In this document: piece after piece, positions 45,048-55,629 of the stretch
How the letters are laid out: the number at the start of each line of letters is the position of its first letter
Position numbering within the stretch: position 1 is the first letter of the stretch
NCBI GenBank assembly: GCA_949128115.1
Contig: OX421965.1
Coordinates: 57,716,012 to 57,780,011 of the forward strand
Direction: 5' to 3'
DNA: 64,000 nucleotides
Source: Anaspis maculata
Taxonomy: Eukaryota > Arthropoda > Insecta > Coleoptera > Scraptiidae
The notes under the pieces: generated by a model
Databases searched by the model: none
What the model was told of the DNA's origin: nothing
The model's input: only the letters and a program-made list of their open reading frames with translations
Translations under genes and position numbers: made by a program

Positions 45048-45391
45048 TTAAAACAAAACTTAGATCGTTTTAAAGCACAACTTGAATATGTATGATTGGG
45101 TTGGTTACAGTTCCAACACACCACAGCAGATATTCCCTTATTTGCACCTTGAAATTTCTTTTGTTTCTTGTTGTCAAAATTATTAGCCTTGAAAAATTTT
45201 CCACCTTTGTCATTGTTTTTCTGAAAATTCGAACTCTTCAACAACACGTCATCGCTTTTGGTTAGATAGGCCAGTTCGGGTTCAAGTAATGTCAATTTTT
45301 GATTGGAATTGAACGACTTTGTTATTTCGTTGACTTCTTCTAATTTTTTGCAGAGAATCGTTAATTCTGTTACCGAGCCGACGTCAGACAA
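44972..45391 (-). CDS. Ty3/gypsy gag, C-terminal nucleocapsid part
   Basis: End of a gag protein. A CX2CX4HX4C zinc knuckle (CWNCNQPNHTYSSC, about 45120-45079) is followed by a second, degenerate one (CFKCGRKEVTVASC, with V in the His position) and CPKC. Zinc knuckles bind element RNA during particle assembly. The upstream part of gag is missing: at 45391 the sequence joins the 3' tail of a LINE, and the open frame reads into that tail up to 45508, which is not gag. Confidence 0.85.
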   Translation of the reverse strand: MSDVGSVTELTILCKKLEEVNEITKSFNSNQKLTLLEPELAYLTKSDDVLLKSSNFQKNNDKGGKFFKANNFDNKKQKKFQGANKGISAVVCWNCNQPNHTYSSCALKRSKFCFKCGRKEVTVASCPKCQGNGRRECTE

Positions 45392-47655
45392 AGTAAGTAA
45401 GTAAGTAAGTAAGTAATAATTTATTGTCTTTACCATAAGGTATACAACTTTGAAAATAAAACAATTATAATATGGATTCCAGCAATCAGGAGAGACAAAA
45501 ATAAACAATCATTCAGTAAGTATCCTATTTACATAATATACTAAATCACATCAAATTAGCAACATTTCCTGCCTAAATCTCAGCGCACTCACGAGGAAGT
45601 TGTAGATGTTGTTGATTTTTTCGCTGGTCAGGTTTTCAAACAGTGTAATGTGATAATTATTAGGTTGTACCTCCCGTGTTAGGTATCCTGAAAGATGGTA
45701 AGCTCTAAAGGAGACCAGAGCTGGACACGTACAGGTTATGTGGTAGATATCTTCCCTTTCCCTTAAGTTGCATAAGGTGCATTCCGCTTCTAGATTTATG
45801 AAGTACTTTACATGATTGAGATATAATCTTAAGAATCGTTTAGAGTGCAATCTTATCTGGCATATTGTTCTTATTTTGTTTATGTGAAGATCCAAGTTAA
45901 GGTAGTCAGCGTTGAGCGTTGTCCCTATCGTGCAGGTAGTCTCGATATACATTGTTGTAGCGCGATTCTTCCGCAGCCGTGACATCAACAGTAAAAAAGT
46001 TCTTCGCAACGGTTTCAAGCGTAAAGTCTAAATTATTTTCGGTATACAAGAAGCTTTGCATCTGCCACATTTCATTTAGGTTGTTGTTAATAAGGAGTTG
46101 TTTGAATTGTGTCACCCAGTTAAATTTGATGTTTGTGTTCAAACCTGCGCTATCCAGTTCTTTGAGTCGTTCGTAGCAGATTTTTGGTAACCGATAGTCG
46201 GGCATTCTCAAAATTCTGCACCACCAAAGTATTGACTTTCTTAAAATGGCGAGTTCCAGTCTAGGGAGACCGGTCTCCAATCTGACGAAAGAATTAGGTG
46301 TGGAGGAGGGGAGGTAGAACAGTGATTTTACAAATTTTGCCTGGGTTTTTTCCGCGTGTTCAATGTAACGTAGACCCCATATTTCTATAGCGTACAAGAG
46401 GACAGACAGTATTATACTGGAGTAGAGTTTTTTCTTCGTTTCCCATGAATTTGACCTGCTTCGACTCAGTAAGCTGATCGTGTTGCCGACTGCCGCATTA
46501 GTTTTGTTATTGAAATGTTGTTGTGCTTCACAAAATATGCCTGAGCTTGTAAAAGGAACCCCGAGGTATGTGTACTTTTTGACTGTTTCCAGAGCTTCGC
46601 CATCATAAAAGAATTTGATTGAGGTTCTAGTCGCTGTACCTTTCGCAAAGATTAAAATTTTTGTTTTTTGTGTATTAAGTGTCAGTTTGTTTATGTTGCA
46701 GTATTGACTCAGGAGGTTGATCTTTTTTTGTAGTTTAACCGGGGAATCCGCGAAAATGACAAGGTCGTCCGCATACATAAGCACGACGAGATCATTCTTT
46801 CCATCGATAGCAATACCTATACAGCCATTTGCCCTGAAATACATTTCTAGATCGCTTATGAAAAGTGAAAAAAGGATGGGGCTGATGCTGTCTCCCTGTA
46901 AAACTCCCCTTGTCACACGTACATTGCTCGTGGTTTGGTTGCCTTCCTTTACATGTACCGTAGCGCCGCGATAAATGTTTTGTAGAATTCGTATGACCTT
47001 TCCACTCACCCCGACGCTATACAACTTACTGAACAGAAGAGAGTGGTCGACCGAGTCAAATGCCGCTTTGAAGTCAACAAAACACGCATAGATTTTTCTT
47101 TTGGGTAGTCGGAGATGTAATTGAATCACGAAGTTAAGGACAAATAAGTTGTCTAAGCAACCTCGGTTTTTCCTGAATCCAGCTTGTGTTTCCGGTATGA
47201 TTTTTTTACTTTCTGCCCAGGTATTAAGGCGACTGCACAGTATCTGGGTGAATAATTTTAAAATATTGTTACATAACGCGATTCTTCTGTAATTATTAGG
47301 GTCGGTTTCGCCCCCTTTTTTGTAGATCATTACCAACACGGAACGTGACCATTCCGCGGGGGGGTCTTCATTTTCCATTACGCTGTTGAAAATATCTAAT
47401 AAACGTTTTCTATGAGTGTAATCGAGATGTTTGTAGAATTCATTAGATATCGCGTCAGGGCCGTCAGATTTTTTGTTCTTGAGTTTGGATAAGTTCAAAG
47501 TTAGTTCAGTCATGTTGATGGTTTCGTCTAAGTAGGGGTGGGTACAGTCGAAAAACGTATAGACGGTATCGGTGTGGTAACCGTAGAAGTCCTGCAGAAA
47601 GTCGTTCCATACGTTAAGTTCCAGTCTGTAATTTTTTTTCTTAGGTTTGAAGCTG
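45392..47655 (-). mobile_element. 5'-truncated LINE joined to the gypsy gag
   Basis: The minus-strand non-LTR retrotransposon runs from about 47655 to a 3' end with AATAAA (about 45423-45418) and a CTTA/TTAC microsatellite tail (45392-45413). It carries most of the RT protein but no endonuclease or ORF1, the usual result of incomplete target-primed reverse transcription. Insert and gypsy are on the same strand. No target duplication could be matched: beyond the 5' end there is satellite, not gypsy gag, so the locus was rearranged or the gypsy was already broken. Confidence 0.85.
45551..47655 (-). pseudogene. LINE reverse transcriptase with C-terminal Cys-His motif, frameshifted
   Basis: The main frame (47513-45906, open upstream to about 47655 without a Met) carries the RT domain. 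It includes KSDGPDAISNEFYKHL, QAGFRKNRGCLDNLF, VDFKAAFDSVDH, RGVLQGDSISPILF and the catalytic YADDLVIFAD (about residue 245), then the thumb region to LRYIEHAEKTQAKF. Near 45910-45925 the frame shifts, and the C-terminal part continues in another frame (to 45551) with a C-X2-C...H-X4-C motif (CTLCNLREREDIYHITCTC) as seen in several LINE clades. It reverse-transcribes its own RNA at a nicked target. The clade was not determined. Nearly intact RT points to fairly recent insertion. Confidence 0.9.
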
Positions 47656-47692
47656 TTAACAGGTGTTAACAGGTGTTAATTTTAACAGGCTG
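47656..47692. repeat. Short GTTAACAGGT repeat at the LINE/satellite junction
   Basis: gttaacaggtgttaacaggt, then ttaacaggctgttaaaat. This is a 10-bp unit repeated two to three times where the LINE 5' end meets the tandem array, probably filler or junction sequence. Confidence 0.5.
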
Positions 47693-48850
47693 TTAAAATG
47701 GTCTTCTTTATTAGTTGACTGTACTAGTCCGAGTAGACTATTTTCAGCAATTTTCCACTGTATTGCAGCTTCAACACATATTTTGAACAATAGTTTCAAG
47801 AAATGATCTTATACCTTTTTGCCGCCAAAAGACGTTGAGGCGGACATAGGATTTCTTGGGACTTTCAGTATGTTGTTCACATGATCAAGGACCCCAGTTC
47901 CAGCAATTTCCAGATGAATTGGAACTTCAACGCCTATTTCAATAAATAATAGTTTCCAAAACAATGTCACTTATACCTTTTTTCCGCCAAAAAACAATAA
48001 GCGAAAAGGGATTTTCTCAGTATTTTTAGTGTGTTGTTCAACTGACCAGGGAGACCATTTTCAGCAATTTTTAGCTGTATCGAAACTTCTACCTGTATGT
48101 TTAAATAGTAACAAAAGAAAATTTCACTTATACCTTTCTGCCGCCAGAAACTAATGAAGCGGAGAGAAGATTTTTTAGGATATCCAATATGTTGCTCAAC
48201 TTATCAAGGAGACCATTTTCAGGAATTTTCAGCTTTATCGAAACTTGACCGCCTGTTTGATTGAACAGTTTCCGGAATAATGTCACTTACACCTTTTTGC
48301 CGCCAAAAAACAATGAAGCGAACATAGGACTTCTTAGGATTTTCAGTATGCGGCTCAACTGACCGAAGAGACTTAATATTTTCACCTGTATCAAAACTTC
48401 AACCCGTATTTTATTAAATAGTAACAAAAAATGTGACTTATACCTTTCTGCCGCCAAAAAACAATGAAACGGACATGGAATTTTTGAGGACTTCTAGTAT
48501 GTTGTTTAACTGACAAAAGAGACCAGTTTTAGCAATTTTCAGCTGTACTGAAACTTCAACTTGTATTTCAATAAATAGTTTCCAAAATAATGTCATTTGA
48601 ACCTTTTTGCCGCCAAAAACCAATGAAGCGAAGAAAGGATTTTTTAGGACTTTCAATATGTTGCTCAACTGACCGAGAAGATCATTTTCAGAAATTTTCA
48701 GCTTTATTGAAACTTCAACGCGTATTTTAATAAATAGTTTCTAAAATAATGTCACTTACACCTTTTTGCCGCCAAAAACCGATGAAGCGGACATAGGATT
48801 TTTTAGGACTTTCAGTATGTGGTTAAGGGGTTGAAGTGGAAGCGTTCCAC
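47693..48850 (-). repeat. ~159-bp tandem array with exon-like minus-strand frame
   Basis: Unit landmarks (plus CCGCCA) fall at 47822, 47984, 48141, 48300, 48451, 48610 and 48769, giving steps of 162, 157, 159, 151, 159 and 159 bp. On the minus strand each unit reads about 33 codons of the form LKIAENGLLGQLSNILKVLK, then NPMSASLFFGGKK. This is followed by GGTATAAGTGACA or GGTGTAAGTGACA (donor-like) and about 60 bp ending in ATACAG or ATAAAG (acceptor-like) in most units. The frame is open in most units; the 47984 unit has a 1-bp deletion, and TAA follows KKV in most. It could be duplicated mini-exons or a satellite with a chance frame. Confidence 0.75.
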
Positions 48851-49354
48851 CAATTTTCAGACTTACGTTATTTTTTTCCAGGTCAAAACCTAAAATGCCT
48901 GGGCTCGTGCCTGGGCTAATAGGTTGGAGATTGATCAACATTGAGAAAAGTTATCACCGAAAGCCTGAAACACTACTTTTTCTCGTTTTTTCTGTAATTA
49001 GAGGAGATGGGGGTAAACTTGAAAAACCGTTCCGAGACACAGATAAATTTTTTCGTCGATTGGGAGGGTTCCAAACTTTTACAATTTTGCAGTACCTCAG
49101 TGTAACACCCTGTATAAATATGATAACAAATTATTTTTTACCAAAAATGGAATGTAGCATCTTATAGCAAAATAAACGAGCTATCCAAGGAATAAAAACG
49201 TTTTGAAATTAGTCATTCTCCTTTGAAGCTACGACATTTTGAATTCGACCGAAATTTTTAGGTGGCCCATTTCAATTGGTGCGCAGTTTATTAGGCTGGG
49301 TCGTCATGGTTGGGTCCAATTTGTGTTGTAAAAACACGGTATTTTATTTTTAGG
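48851..49354. other. Intergenic, no gene seen
   Basis: It includes a transposon-like end 'gtaacaccctgta' near 49101 without a partner. The plus-strand frame at 48895-49167 has no motif. Confidence 0.35.
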
Positions 49355-49603
49355 ATAATCGGCCTTATTCTCTATGCCATTGAAAATTTTCAATATTGAA
49401 AATGGGATTTTGGAGAGCTGAAATTGATCTTAAGACTGGGTTAACAAGTACGTACTATGCCAGTTCAGGCAGGGATTCAGGTCTAATTTCCATCCATATT
49501 TGGGATCCCAGCCTAATATGCTTACGTACCGAAATCAACCAGAGTGAAAAACGAAACATTTTCAATTTTCAATTTCAATGGCATAGAGAATAAGGCCGAT
49601 TAT
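49355..49603. mobile_element. 249-bp MITE, ATAATCGGCC ends
   Basis: The first ~31 bp (starting ATAATCGGCCTTATTCTCTA) are inverted at 49573-49603. It abuts the 5'-truncated SINE copy that follows. No gene is present. Confidence 0.75.
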
Positions 49604-49845
49604 ACGGAGTACTTGATTTAGTTGAAAATGCTTGCTGAATGTGTGTCGCATAGCACGTAAAATGTGAACGACGATGCCGACCCCATGCGTGTTTATTGTC
49701 GTTGAACATCCCTGCCCTGTGCTGAAACACATAGGTAGGGGTTCGGGTTCGGCAAAATTCCCGATGTAGTGATGGAAAAGCATGTGAAAAGCATCCACCG
49801 ACGTCGGTGTCGTTGTGGAAATAGGCCGACGTTAAATAAGCGAAG
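49604..49845 (+). mobile_element. SINE copy 2, head missing
   Basis: This is the plus-strand counterpart of the SINE body at 6175-6430, sharing 'gtcgcatagcacgtaaaatg' (49645-49664) and 'ggaaataggccgacgtta' near 49820. The tRNA-like head is absent, so it is 5'-truncated at the MITE boundary. Confidence 0.65.
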
Positions 49846-49937
49846 AAAAACCCTGTATATGACGTCGGCCATGGTTGCGGCGGTGGCTACCGGTTTTTAG
49901 CGCACTTCTCCAAACGGGAAGGCGCTTTTGTCCTCGC

Positions 49938-49999
49938 TTTGTCCGTCCGTCCGTCCGTCCGTCCGTCCGTCCGTCCGTCCGTCCGTCCGTCCGTCCGTC
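49938..49999. repeat. (GTCC)n microsatellite
   Basis: About 15 uninterrupted GTCC units inside the Helentron-like element. Confidence 0.97.
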
Positions 50000-50043
50000 C
50001 CCGCATCTAGTCCTAGACGAAAAGGTTTTTGCGAATTTTTTTT

Positions 50044-50770
50044 ACTCCATTGGGTAGCTCATGACCTTGTATCCCGAACCAAGAAAAATCTTGACGAAAT
50101 AATAATAAACAATGACAATAATAACAATTTAGTGTGACGCGGCATCGCCGTTGAATGCTGCATTTCAGAAGCCGGCCTGATCTCGAAAGTTATCACATGC
50201 GAGAAAGTACCCGATCTTATCATTTTACCATGATACATATGCGGAGTTATATTTAGAGAATGATTTGAATTTATTTTAATGAAAATTTCACATCGGTGCG
50301 AGGTGCCGATTAGCAGTTATTAATTTTTGAAAATGACTCCGAAACTACGGCTCGGCCGCAAATGATTTATTCGTTGCTTGCTGGTGCTTGATATCCTTTC
50401 CTCCGAACAAAACGAAATTCAATACAGAAAATATTTCAACTCGAATGGGTAGCTCATGGCCTTGGTACGCGAATCAAGAAAAATTTTTCCGAAATAATCA
50501 TGAACAATTACAAAAATAACATTTTGGTGTAGGGCGGCTTCGCCGATCAAGTGCTGGCATTCGCGGTAAGATGTAGAAAGTTGCGATATGCAGGCAACTA
50601 CAATTTCTTAATGAAATACATCACTGCATGTACGGCATTATATTTAGAGAACAATTTGAACTTTCTTTTGACAAAAACCCCACTTCGATCCGACCGTTGG
50701 GTCAATTGTTATCAATTTTTGAAAACGACCGCAAAGCCACGGCTCGGCGCATATTACACGACCCTACAAA
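50044..50770. repeat. ~395-bp tandem duplication
   Basis: The block from 'actccattgggtagctcatg' (50044) recurs from 'actcgaatgggtagctcatgg' (about 50438), including 'accaagaaaaat', 'tatatttagaga' and 'cggctcgg'. The copies differ by many substitutions, so the duplication is old. Confidence 0.7.
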
Positions 50771-51054
50771 TTTAAAATCAGACGTGCCGAAATAGTAATT
50801 GAACATTTTGAAATAGTCAATACTAGGTACCTGAAGGATTATGGCACTCAAATTACGAAAGATGTTCGCTCAATAAAAAAAAAAAGTAGGTAGGTATCAC
50901 TAAAAATCATGTGACAAGGCTACTATTTTGTCGGTTTTTCGATAAAAAAGAAATGTTCCAATTCAAAAGTGAACCCGATATTCGTGTTCAGGAGGTCGAA
51001 ATCAGTTGGAGAACATTTTTTTATATAAGTAACAGAATGACGCTTATGTGGCCG

Positions 51055-51057
<3 letters not shown>

Positions 51058-51117
<60 letters not shown>
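51058..51117. repeat. (GTCT)n microsatellite
   Basis: About 15 uninterrupted GTCT units. With the GTCC run in the same element this fits the GTCY repeat of Helentron derivatives. Confidence 0.97.
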
Positions 51118-51900
51118 CGAGTCCGTGCAGAAATTAAGACGCTGTACTCCTTCTCGAGAATTGAAACAAGAGTCTTGGAACTTTTTTCCGATTAATAGCT
51201 GATGTCCCCAAGGGTGGCCAATGGGCACTATTTTTGTTATCCATACATCGTTATCATTATTCTCAAAAAACAGAGATCTCCTGTGCACTTCGATGAAGTT
51301 GAACTTCTCCTCGGGAAATAAAGCTACAGCCCTTGAAGATTGAACTTTATCCGGTGGATAGCTTAGGTCCTCAAGGACCAAATAGGCAGGTTGGCTTTCA
51401 TAATTCGGCCGCCATCTTGGCTGCCATATTGAAATTTCTTATTAGTGGAACGATTGTCATGAAACTTGAAACTTACCCTTGTCTAGTACGATCATTCTTA
51501 TTTTCAAGCCAAATTTCATGATTGCCCCACCATCTTGGCCGCCATATTGAAATCTCTTATAAGTGGAAGGATTTTCATGAAACTTGAGAGTTACGCTTGT
51601 CTCGTACGATCATTCCTATTTTCAAGCTGAGTTTCATAATTCTGCCGCCATCTTGGCTGCCATATTGAAATCTCTTGTTAGTGGAACGATTTTCATGAAA
51701 CTTTGAACTTACCCTTGTCTAGTACGATCATTTTGATTTTCAAGCCGAATTTCATGATTCTGTCGATATTTTGGCCGCCATATTGCAATTTTTTGCCCAA
51801 GACGGTAGAACCCTAATCACTTAACATCTTGCGTTCACTAATCCTCCAAAAAGGAAGTGCGCTACTGAGCCTCATGCCCATGAGGCATATTCGCTTGTTA

Positions 51901-52502
51901 TCAGTTCAAGAGGATTCCACCAATATATATCTGCCAAGTGGCATTGCTTATTACAAAAAAAAAATAGCACCCCGACTACGAGAAATCGAGAATATTTGTA
52001 TAGGTATAGGCAGGTATACAGCCTTGAATTGCAAAATTTCAAAAGCAGGCGTGGACTGACGACTCATCACGCCGGTATTAGAAATGAACTTGAAAAAAAA
52101 AAATTGTGGTTCATCCCGTAGTTTTTGAGAGAAATTTAAGCTACGGGACCACGGAGCGAAATATGATGCTGAGCGGCTTAAGAGAAATAATATAAAAAGT
52201 GTTGAAAATCGAAGAAATGAATGAGATTACGGGACCACGGAGCAAATTGGGGGGGGGGGTTGGGTGGGTGAGAAATTGGAAGAACTGACCTGCATTGGAA
52301 ACGTTGACGTCGCAGTCAACTCGCCATGTGAAAAACTTTGACTTATTGATGATTCATCAAACAGAGAAAACTTAGTGACCTAGAGTGACCTAGTCGAGTC
52401 CATGTACACAGCTTCTCGCACCCAACGCGCCATATGGAAAACTTCGACTTATTGGGTCATCAAAAAAATGCTTAGTGACCTGACGCTGTCCATGTACCAT
52501 GT
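51901..52502. repeat. Intergenic with short tandem copies
   Basis: 'tacgggaccacggagc' occurs at about 52142 and 52224, and the block around 'cgccat.tg.aaaactt.gacttattg' at about 52322 and 52429, with a third copy near 52706 beyond the inserted MITE. No gene is seen. Confidence 0.45.
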
Positions 52503-52674
52503 AGTGCGGTAGCCAAAAGGGGCTACTCCCTCCGAAATCCTATAGCCACGCCCCTTTTTCGAGAAATTTCCCGTCTACGACAGTATTTTGCTCGATATTT
52601 TGCTCGCCTCGCTCGCACTCCTTTGGAACCTCTTGCTTTGGATCCCCCCAAATGAAAATCCTGGCTACGTCACT
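52503..52674. mobile_element. 172-bp MITE inserted in a local tandem repeat
   Basis: The ends are AGTGCGGTAGCCA (52503) and TGGCTACGTCACT (ending 52674), 11 of 13 positions inverted-complementary. It interrupts the ~107-bp repeat series of the flanks. No clear target duplication and no gene. Confidence 0.55.
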
Positions 52675-53296
52675 GGGTCCATGTGCACAACTTTTCGCAG
52701 TAAACTAGCCATGCGAATAACTTCGACCGTCGTCATCGTTGATAAGCTGTATAAGCCCGTAAAAATGAAATGATACTAGTTTCCGCAATTTTTATTGTGA
52801 AATGTGAACAAAGAACACACCCGAAAGCAGCAACTTCAAGCACCAAACCCCGATCGGAAACGTGAATCGTTAAACAGACGTGAAATGTTGACCAGGTGAA
52901 AACACTGAAAAATGACTAATCCTCGGACTAATCCAACATCGAATAGTGAAAACTGTGGAGTGAAATAATTACTTCGAGTACAAACCGCAATATTTTTTAC
53001 TTCAAATTGTATTAGGAAGAGCATGATAGTAGAATGAGTTACCTACTGCAAGATTTGTGATATAACTCTACCGCCTATATGCCACCGGAATCTAGAGGAC
53101 GATGATTGTGTTCACTGAATTACCGAGTGAATTACTTGAATTAGGATTGGTGATATGGAGTCTGGCGTTCCTTTTTTCGTTTGTCGTCAAACATCCGACC
53201 AGTCAAACTCAAACAAGTCAAACTGAACTTTTTCAGTTGTACTGGGAAGTCGAGTGGGAAGTATTAGAATCATCAGAGGCACACTTTAATAAGTTA
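52675..53296. other. Intergenic, no confident gene
   Basis: A plus-strand frame from ATG 53102 is cut by the LTR at 53301 and would end after a few codons in the empty site. It has no recognisable motif. Confidence 0.35.
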
Positions 53297-53300
53297 TGTC
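53297..53300. repeat. 4-bp target-site duplication TGTC, left
   Basis: TGTC directly precedes the 5' LTR and recurs directly after the 3' LTR (58701-58704), the expected size for a Ty3/gypsy insertion. Confidence 0.8.
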
Positions 53301-54082
53301 TGTACACTGGAGGCCCCTATTGTGGCCCCTATTGTGCCCCTACTACAAGGACAGTCCTAGTTAGGGTCCTGTCTTCCGGCGCTGATGGAGACGGACCTGT
53401 GAAGTCGCGCCAATACGAGAGCCAATAGGAGTGGAGGAGAACTGCAACTGAGAGAAAGCAGGAATGCGGAAGTACGACGACAGCACGGCAGAGCGTTGAG
53501 AGCAGAGCTAGAATAGGGAACCTGATTACCACGCGACCGGTCGGCCGGCGTAAGGGTACCGCATTCTGGCTGAGCGTTTGTTTACTAAATGGCCTCACGG
53601 AGTTAGGGACTGACGTCTGTCGGCATCACGGAAGGCCATAGGCGTCCGTCTCAACGGGCTCTAGCTGTCAAGAGCGTGTTTATTTTGGATTTAGGTGTAC
53701 AAATTCGTGTGAGAGGTGGATATGACTTGCCCGATGAGTTTCAAAACACGTCTTTTATGCCGCTATATGAATGAAATTTTCATGTATGTTCGGTTGTGGA
53801 CATCAAGCAACAGCACCGGACCCCGCAAATTTCCTTTTCTCTCCGCTCATGATAAATTTTGACACATAGCTGAATTTTAGCCCCTCCCATCGGCCCTTAG
53901 CAACGGATGATTGCGTAACCCTTGTACAGCCAAAGCTGTCGATAATCTAGCAACCCTAAGCTAGAAGAACGAGCGGCGCTTCTGCGGCTCAGCTATTATT
54001 GCGTTAATTGCTGTATTTAATATTAATATCGAGATTAATATATATTTCTATCTTTCTGCAGTGTTTCCCTACATAGCCTTCA
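53301..54082 (+). repeat. 5' LTR of the plus-strand Ty3/gypsy element
   Basis: It starts TGTACACTGGAGG and ends CCTTCA. Without the 445-bp insertion and its 8-bp duplication the LTR is 329 bp and matches the 3' LTR (311 bp). The remaining length difference is a 6-bp and a 12-bp indel, and about six substitutions are visible by eye (about 2%), so the element is not ancient. A TATA-like 'tattaatatatatt' lies near its end. Confidence 0.92.
53514..53958. mobile_element. 445-bp hAT-type MITE inside the 5' LTR
   Basis: It begins TAGGGAACCTGATTA and ends with the inverse TAATCTAGCAACCCTA (imperfect, about 14 of 19 with one gap). It is flanked by an exact 8-bp duplication AGCTAGAA (53506-53513, 53959-53966), and the 3' LTR contains that sequence once, giving the empty site. 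An 8-bp duplication with TA at its centre (nnnTAnnn) is the Buster-type hAT preference. It has no transposase, so it must have been mobilised in trans. Confidence 0.88.
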
Positions 54083-54299
54083 TCAGAAGTGGTCACGGAT
54101 TCAGTGCTGATGATCATTCGTCTCCGTTCTGACAGTATTTTATAGCCGGGTGGCCGAGCGCTAGAGCGAGGACGGCCGGCGCCAATTTCTTCGCCGGCTA
54201 TCGTACACCCCCCGTTAGCTGAGCTGCCGCAGGTGCTTGAACGGCGAGAGCGAGAAGAACAGCTCCAGGGTTCAGGGTCAAGGCCGAGTACCATCACAA

Positions 54300-55212
54300 C
54301 AAATGAACTGCACGGCGCCGCCAGTACCACCCCAGATTTAGTAAGGATTTTCACGGAAATGATCCAAGGTTTGGTACAACAACAGGGTGCACCACGCCAC
54401 CACGAGTGACGAGGCCGAATGTAAGTTCATCTTTTCTGACAAATATTGTTACCGATTTTGATTCGTCTACCACCAACATCAACGAATGGTTGAGTAAAGT
54501 AGACGAATGGGCGAACGTATTCCAATGGTCCAACTCCAACCAAGAAACGTGTTGTTACGCATTACCGAAGCTTGCGGGACCTGCAATTTTTTTTATTAAG
54601 GTATTTCCAGCGTCAGTCGCAATTGGCTTGGATGGAAGCATTGTTGGCGAAAACCTTCGTACCCGCTCGCGATGTAGTACATTCGCTGCTGGAAAACTTG
54701 TTGAAATACAAAGCGTGCGATGCCCCCTCGTATTATGACTGCACGTTCAAAAAGTTAGCCATGATCAATTCGTTGAAACTGAATTTCACTAATGATGACG
54801 TCATCAATTTGATAATGGGTGTATAACCGACAAAAATGTCAAGTTCGCAGTTCGAACTGCTAAAGTCTCCGACCCCGGTGAATTAGCCACCTATTTGAAA
54901 ACGTTCGACTCTGATCAGTCCTTGCGCAGCGAAAGCACACTTGTTACACCCCATCGGGCCTTTCAAAAATTCCCAGGAAATGCTCAGCAATACAAAAACA
55001 CCCTGGTTTGCTTTTACTCCAAGAAAAACGGCCATAAACGTTGCGACTGCCTTTCTTATCGCGAATCTAAACACAGAAGGGACGACACCAATTACCATAA
55101 CCAATCCAAAAACGAGGACCACTTCCGCGATACTCGCAAACAATTCGCCATCGAATATCCGTCAAATAAGGAACAAAATTCCAAACAGGTCCACTTTATT
55201 GCGTCACCCTGA
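54300..55212 (+). pseudogene. Ty3/gypsy gag, broken
   Basis: Gag remnants in several frames: an N-terminal piece ending ...IQGLVQQQGAPRHH and a stop (54407), a capsid piece with INEWLSKVDEWANVFQWS (about 54480-54530), a frame change near 54590, then ALLAKTFVPARDVVHSLLEN. The nucleocapsid region (about 55008-55050) has CFYSKKNGHKRCDC, a zinc knuckle whose second Cys is Ser. At least three frame breaks make it non-functional. Confidence 0.8.
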
Positions 55213-55233
55213 CTAAACCCTTTCATCAAACCC

Positions 55234-55626
55234 ATGACCATCTCAAATGTTACTGTCCCGTGCTATGTTGATCTCGACAGCGAGGTGTCATTGATGTCCT
55301 TGACCTTGGCCAAATCTTTACAACTTCCACAAACGTCTATTCCCCTGGTACAATTACAGCACCTTGGAGATCACATCACCGAAACGACCCTGCAAACACC
55401 TACGGTCATCACTCTCGACAAAGTTACAAAGCGACTTGAATTTTTCTTGGTTGAAAAATGTCTTGACGCTGCAGATGTTCTCATCGGCCGCAATTTTTCC
55501 GAATCTTCCGACATTTATTATGAAAAGGGTCCCAACGGCATATTGTTTTCTCCGGCCGGTGAGCGCCTGGCGCTAACATGTTATACAGGGTCACTCCCCA
55601 CTAATGTCTCCACCTCTCTCAAATAA
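55234..55626 (+). pseudogene. Ty3/gypsy aspartic protease, active-site changed
   Basis: 130-codon open frame of retropepsin type. The second signature ADVLIGRNF (about residue 80) is normal, but the active-site segment reads CYVDLDSEVSLMS, with Glu where the family has Gly (D-S/T-G). It lies between gag and RT as in pol. It would probably be inactive, and it ends at a stop before RT. Confidence 0.8.
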
Positions 55627-55629
55627 CTT

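Larger units (their letters stand above)
49893..51900 (+). mobile_element. Helentron-like (HINE/DINE-1-type) element, copy 3
   Basis: The 5' subterminal repeat TAGCGCACTT (49898-49907) is exactly inverted at 51855-51864. GTCC and GTCT microsatellites lie inside. Degenerate ~115-bp units with 'ttggccgccatattgaaatc' occupy 51400-51790. A perfect hairpin GCCTCATG/CATGAGGC (51869-51886) and ATATTCGCTTGTT close the 3' end, as in the copy at 9853. It is about 2 kb, longer than the other copies, with a ~395-bp internal tandem duplication (50044-50438 and 50439-50770). It carries no helicase or Rep gene; the frames at 49875-50137 and 50911-51381 are microsatellite translations. Confidence 0.7.

Noticed and set aside
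50911..51381. Frames on both strands rich in CLSV or TDRQ repeats
   Set aside because: Translations of the GTCT microsatellite.
53102..53300. Frame from ATG 53102 running into the 5' LTR
   Set aside because: A hydrophobic start, but no family and no splice sites; in the empty site it would stop soon after the LTR position.
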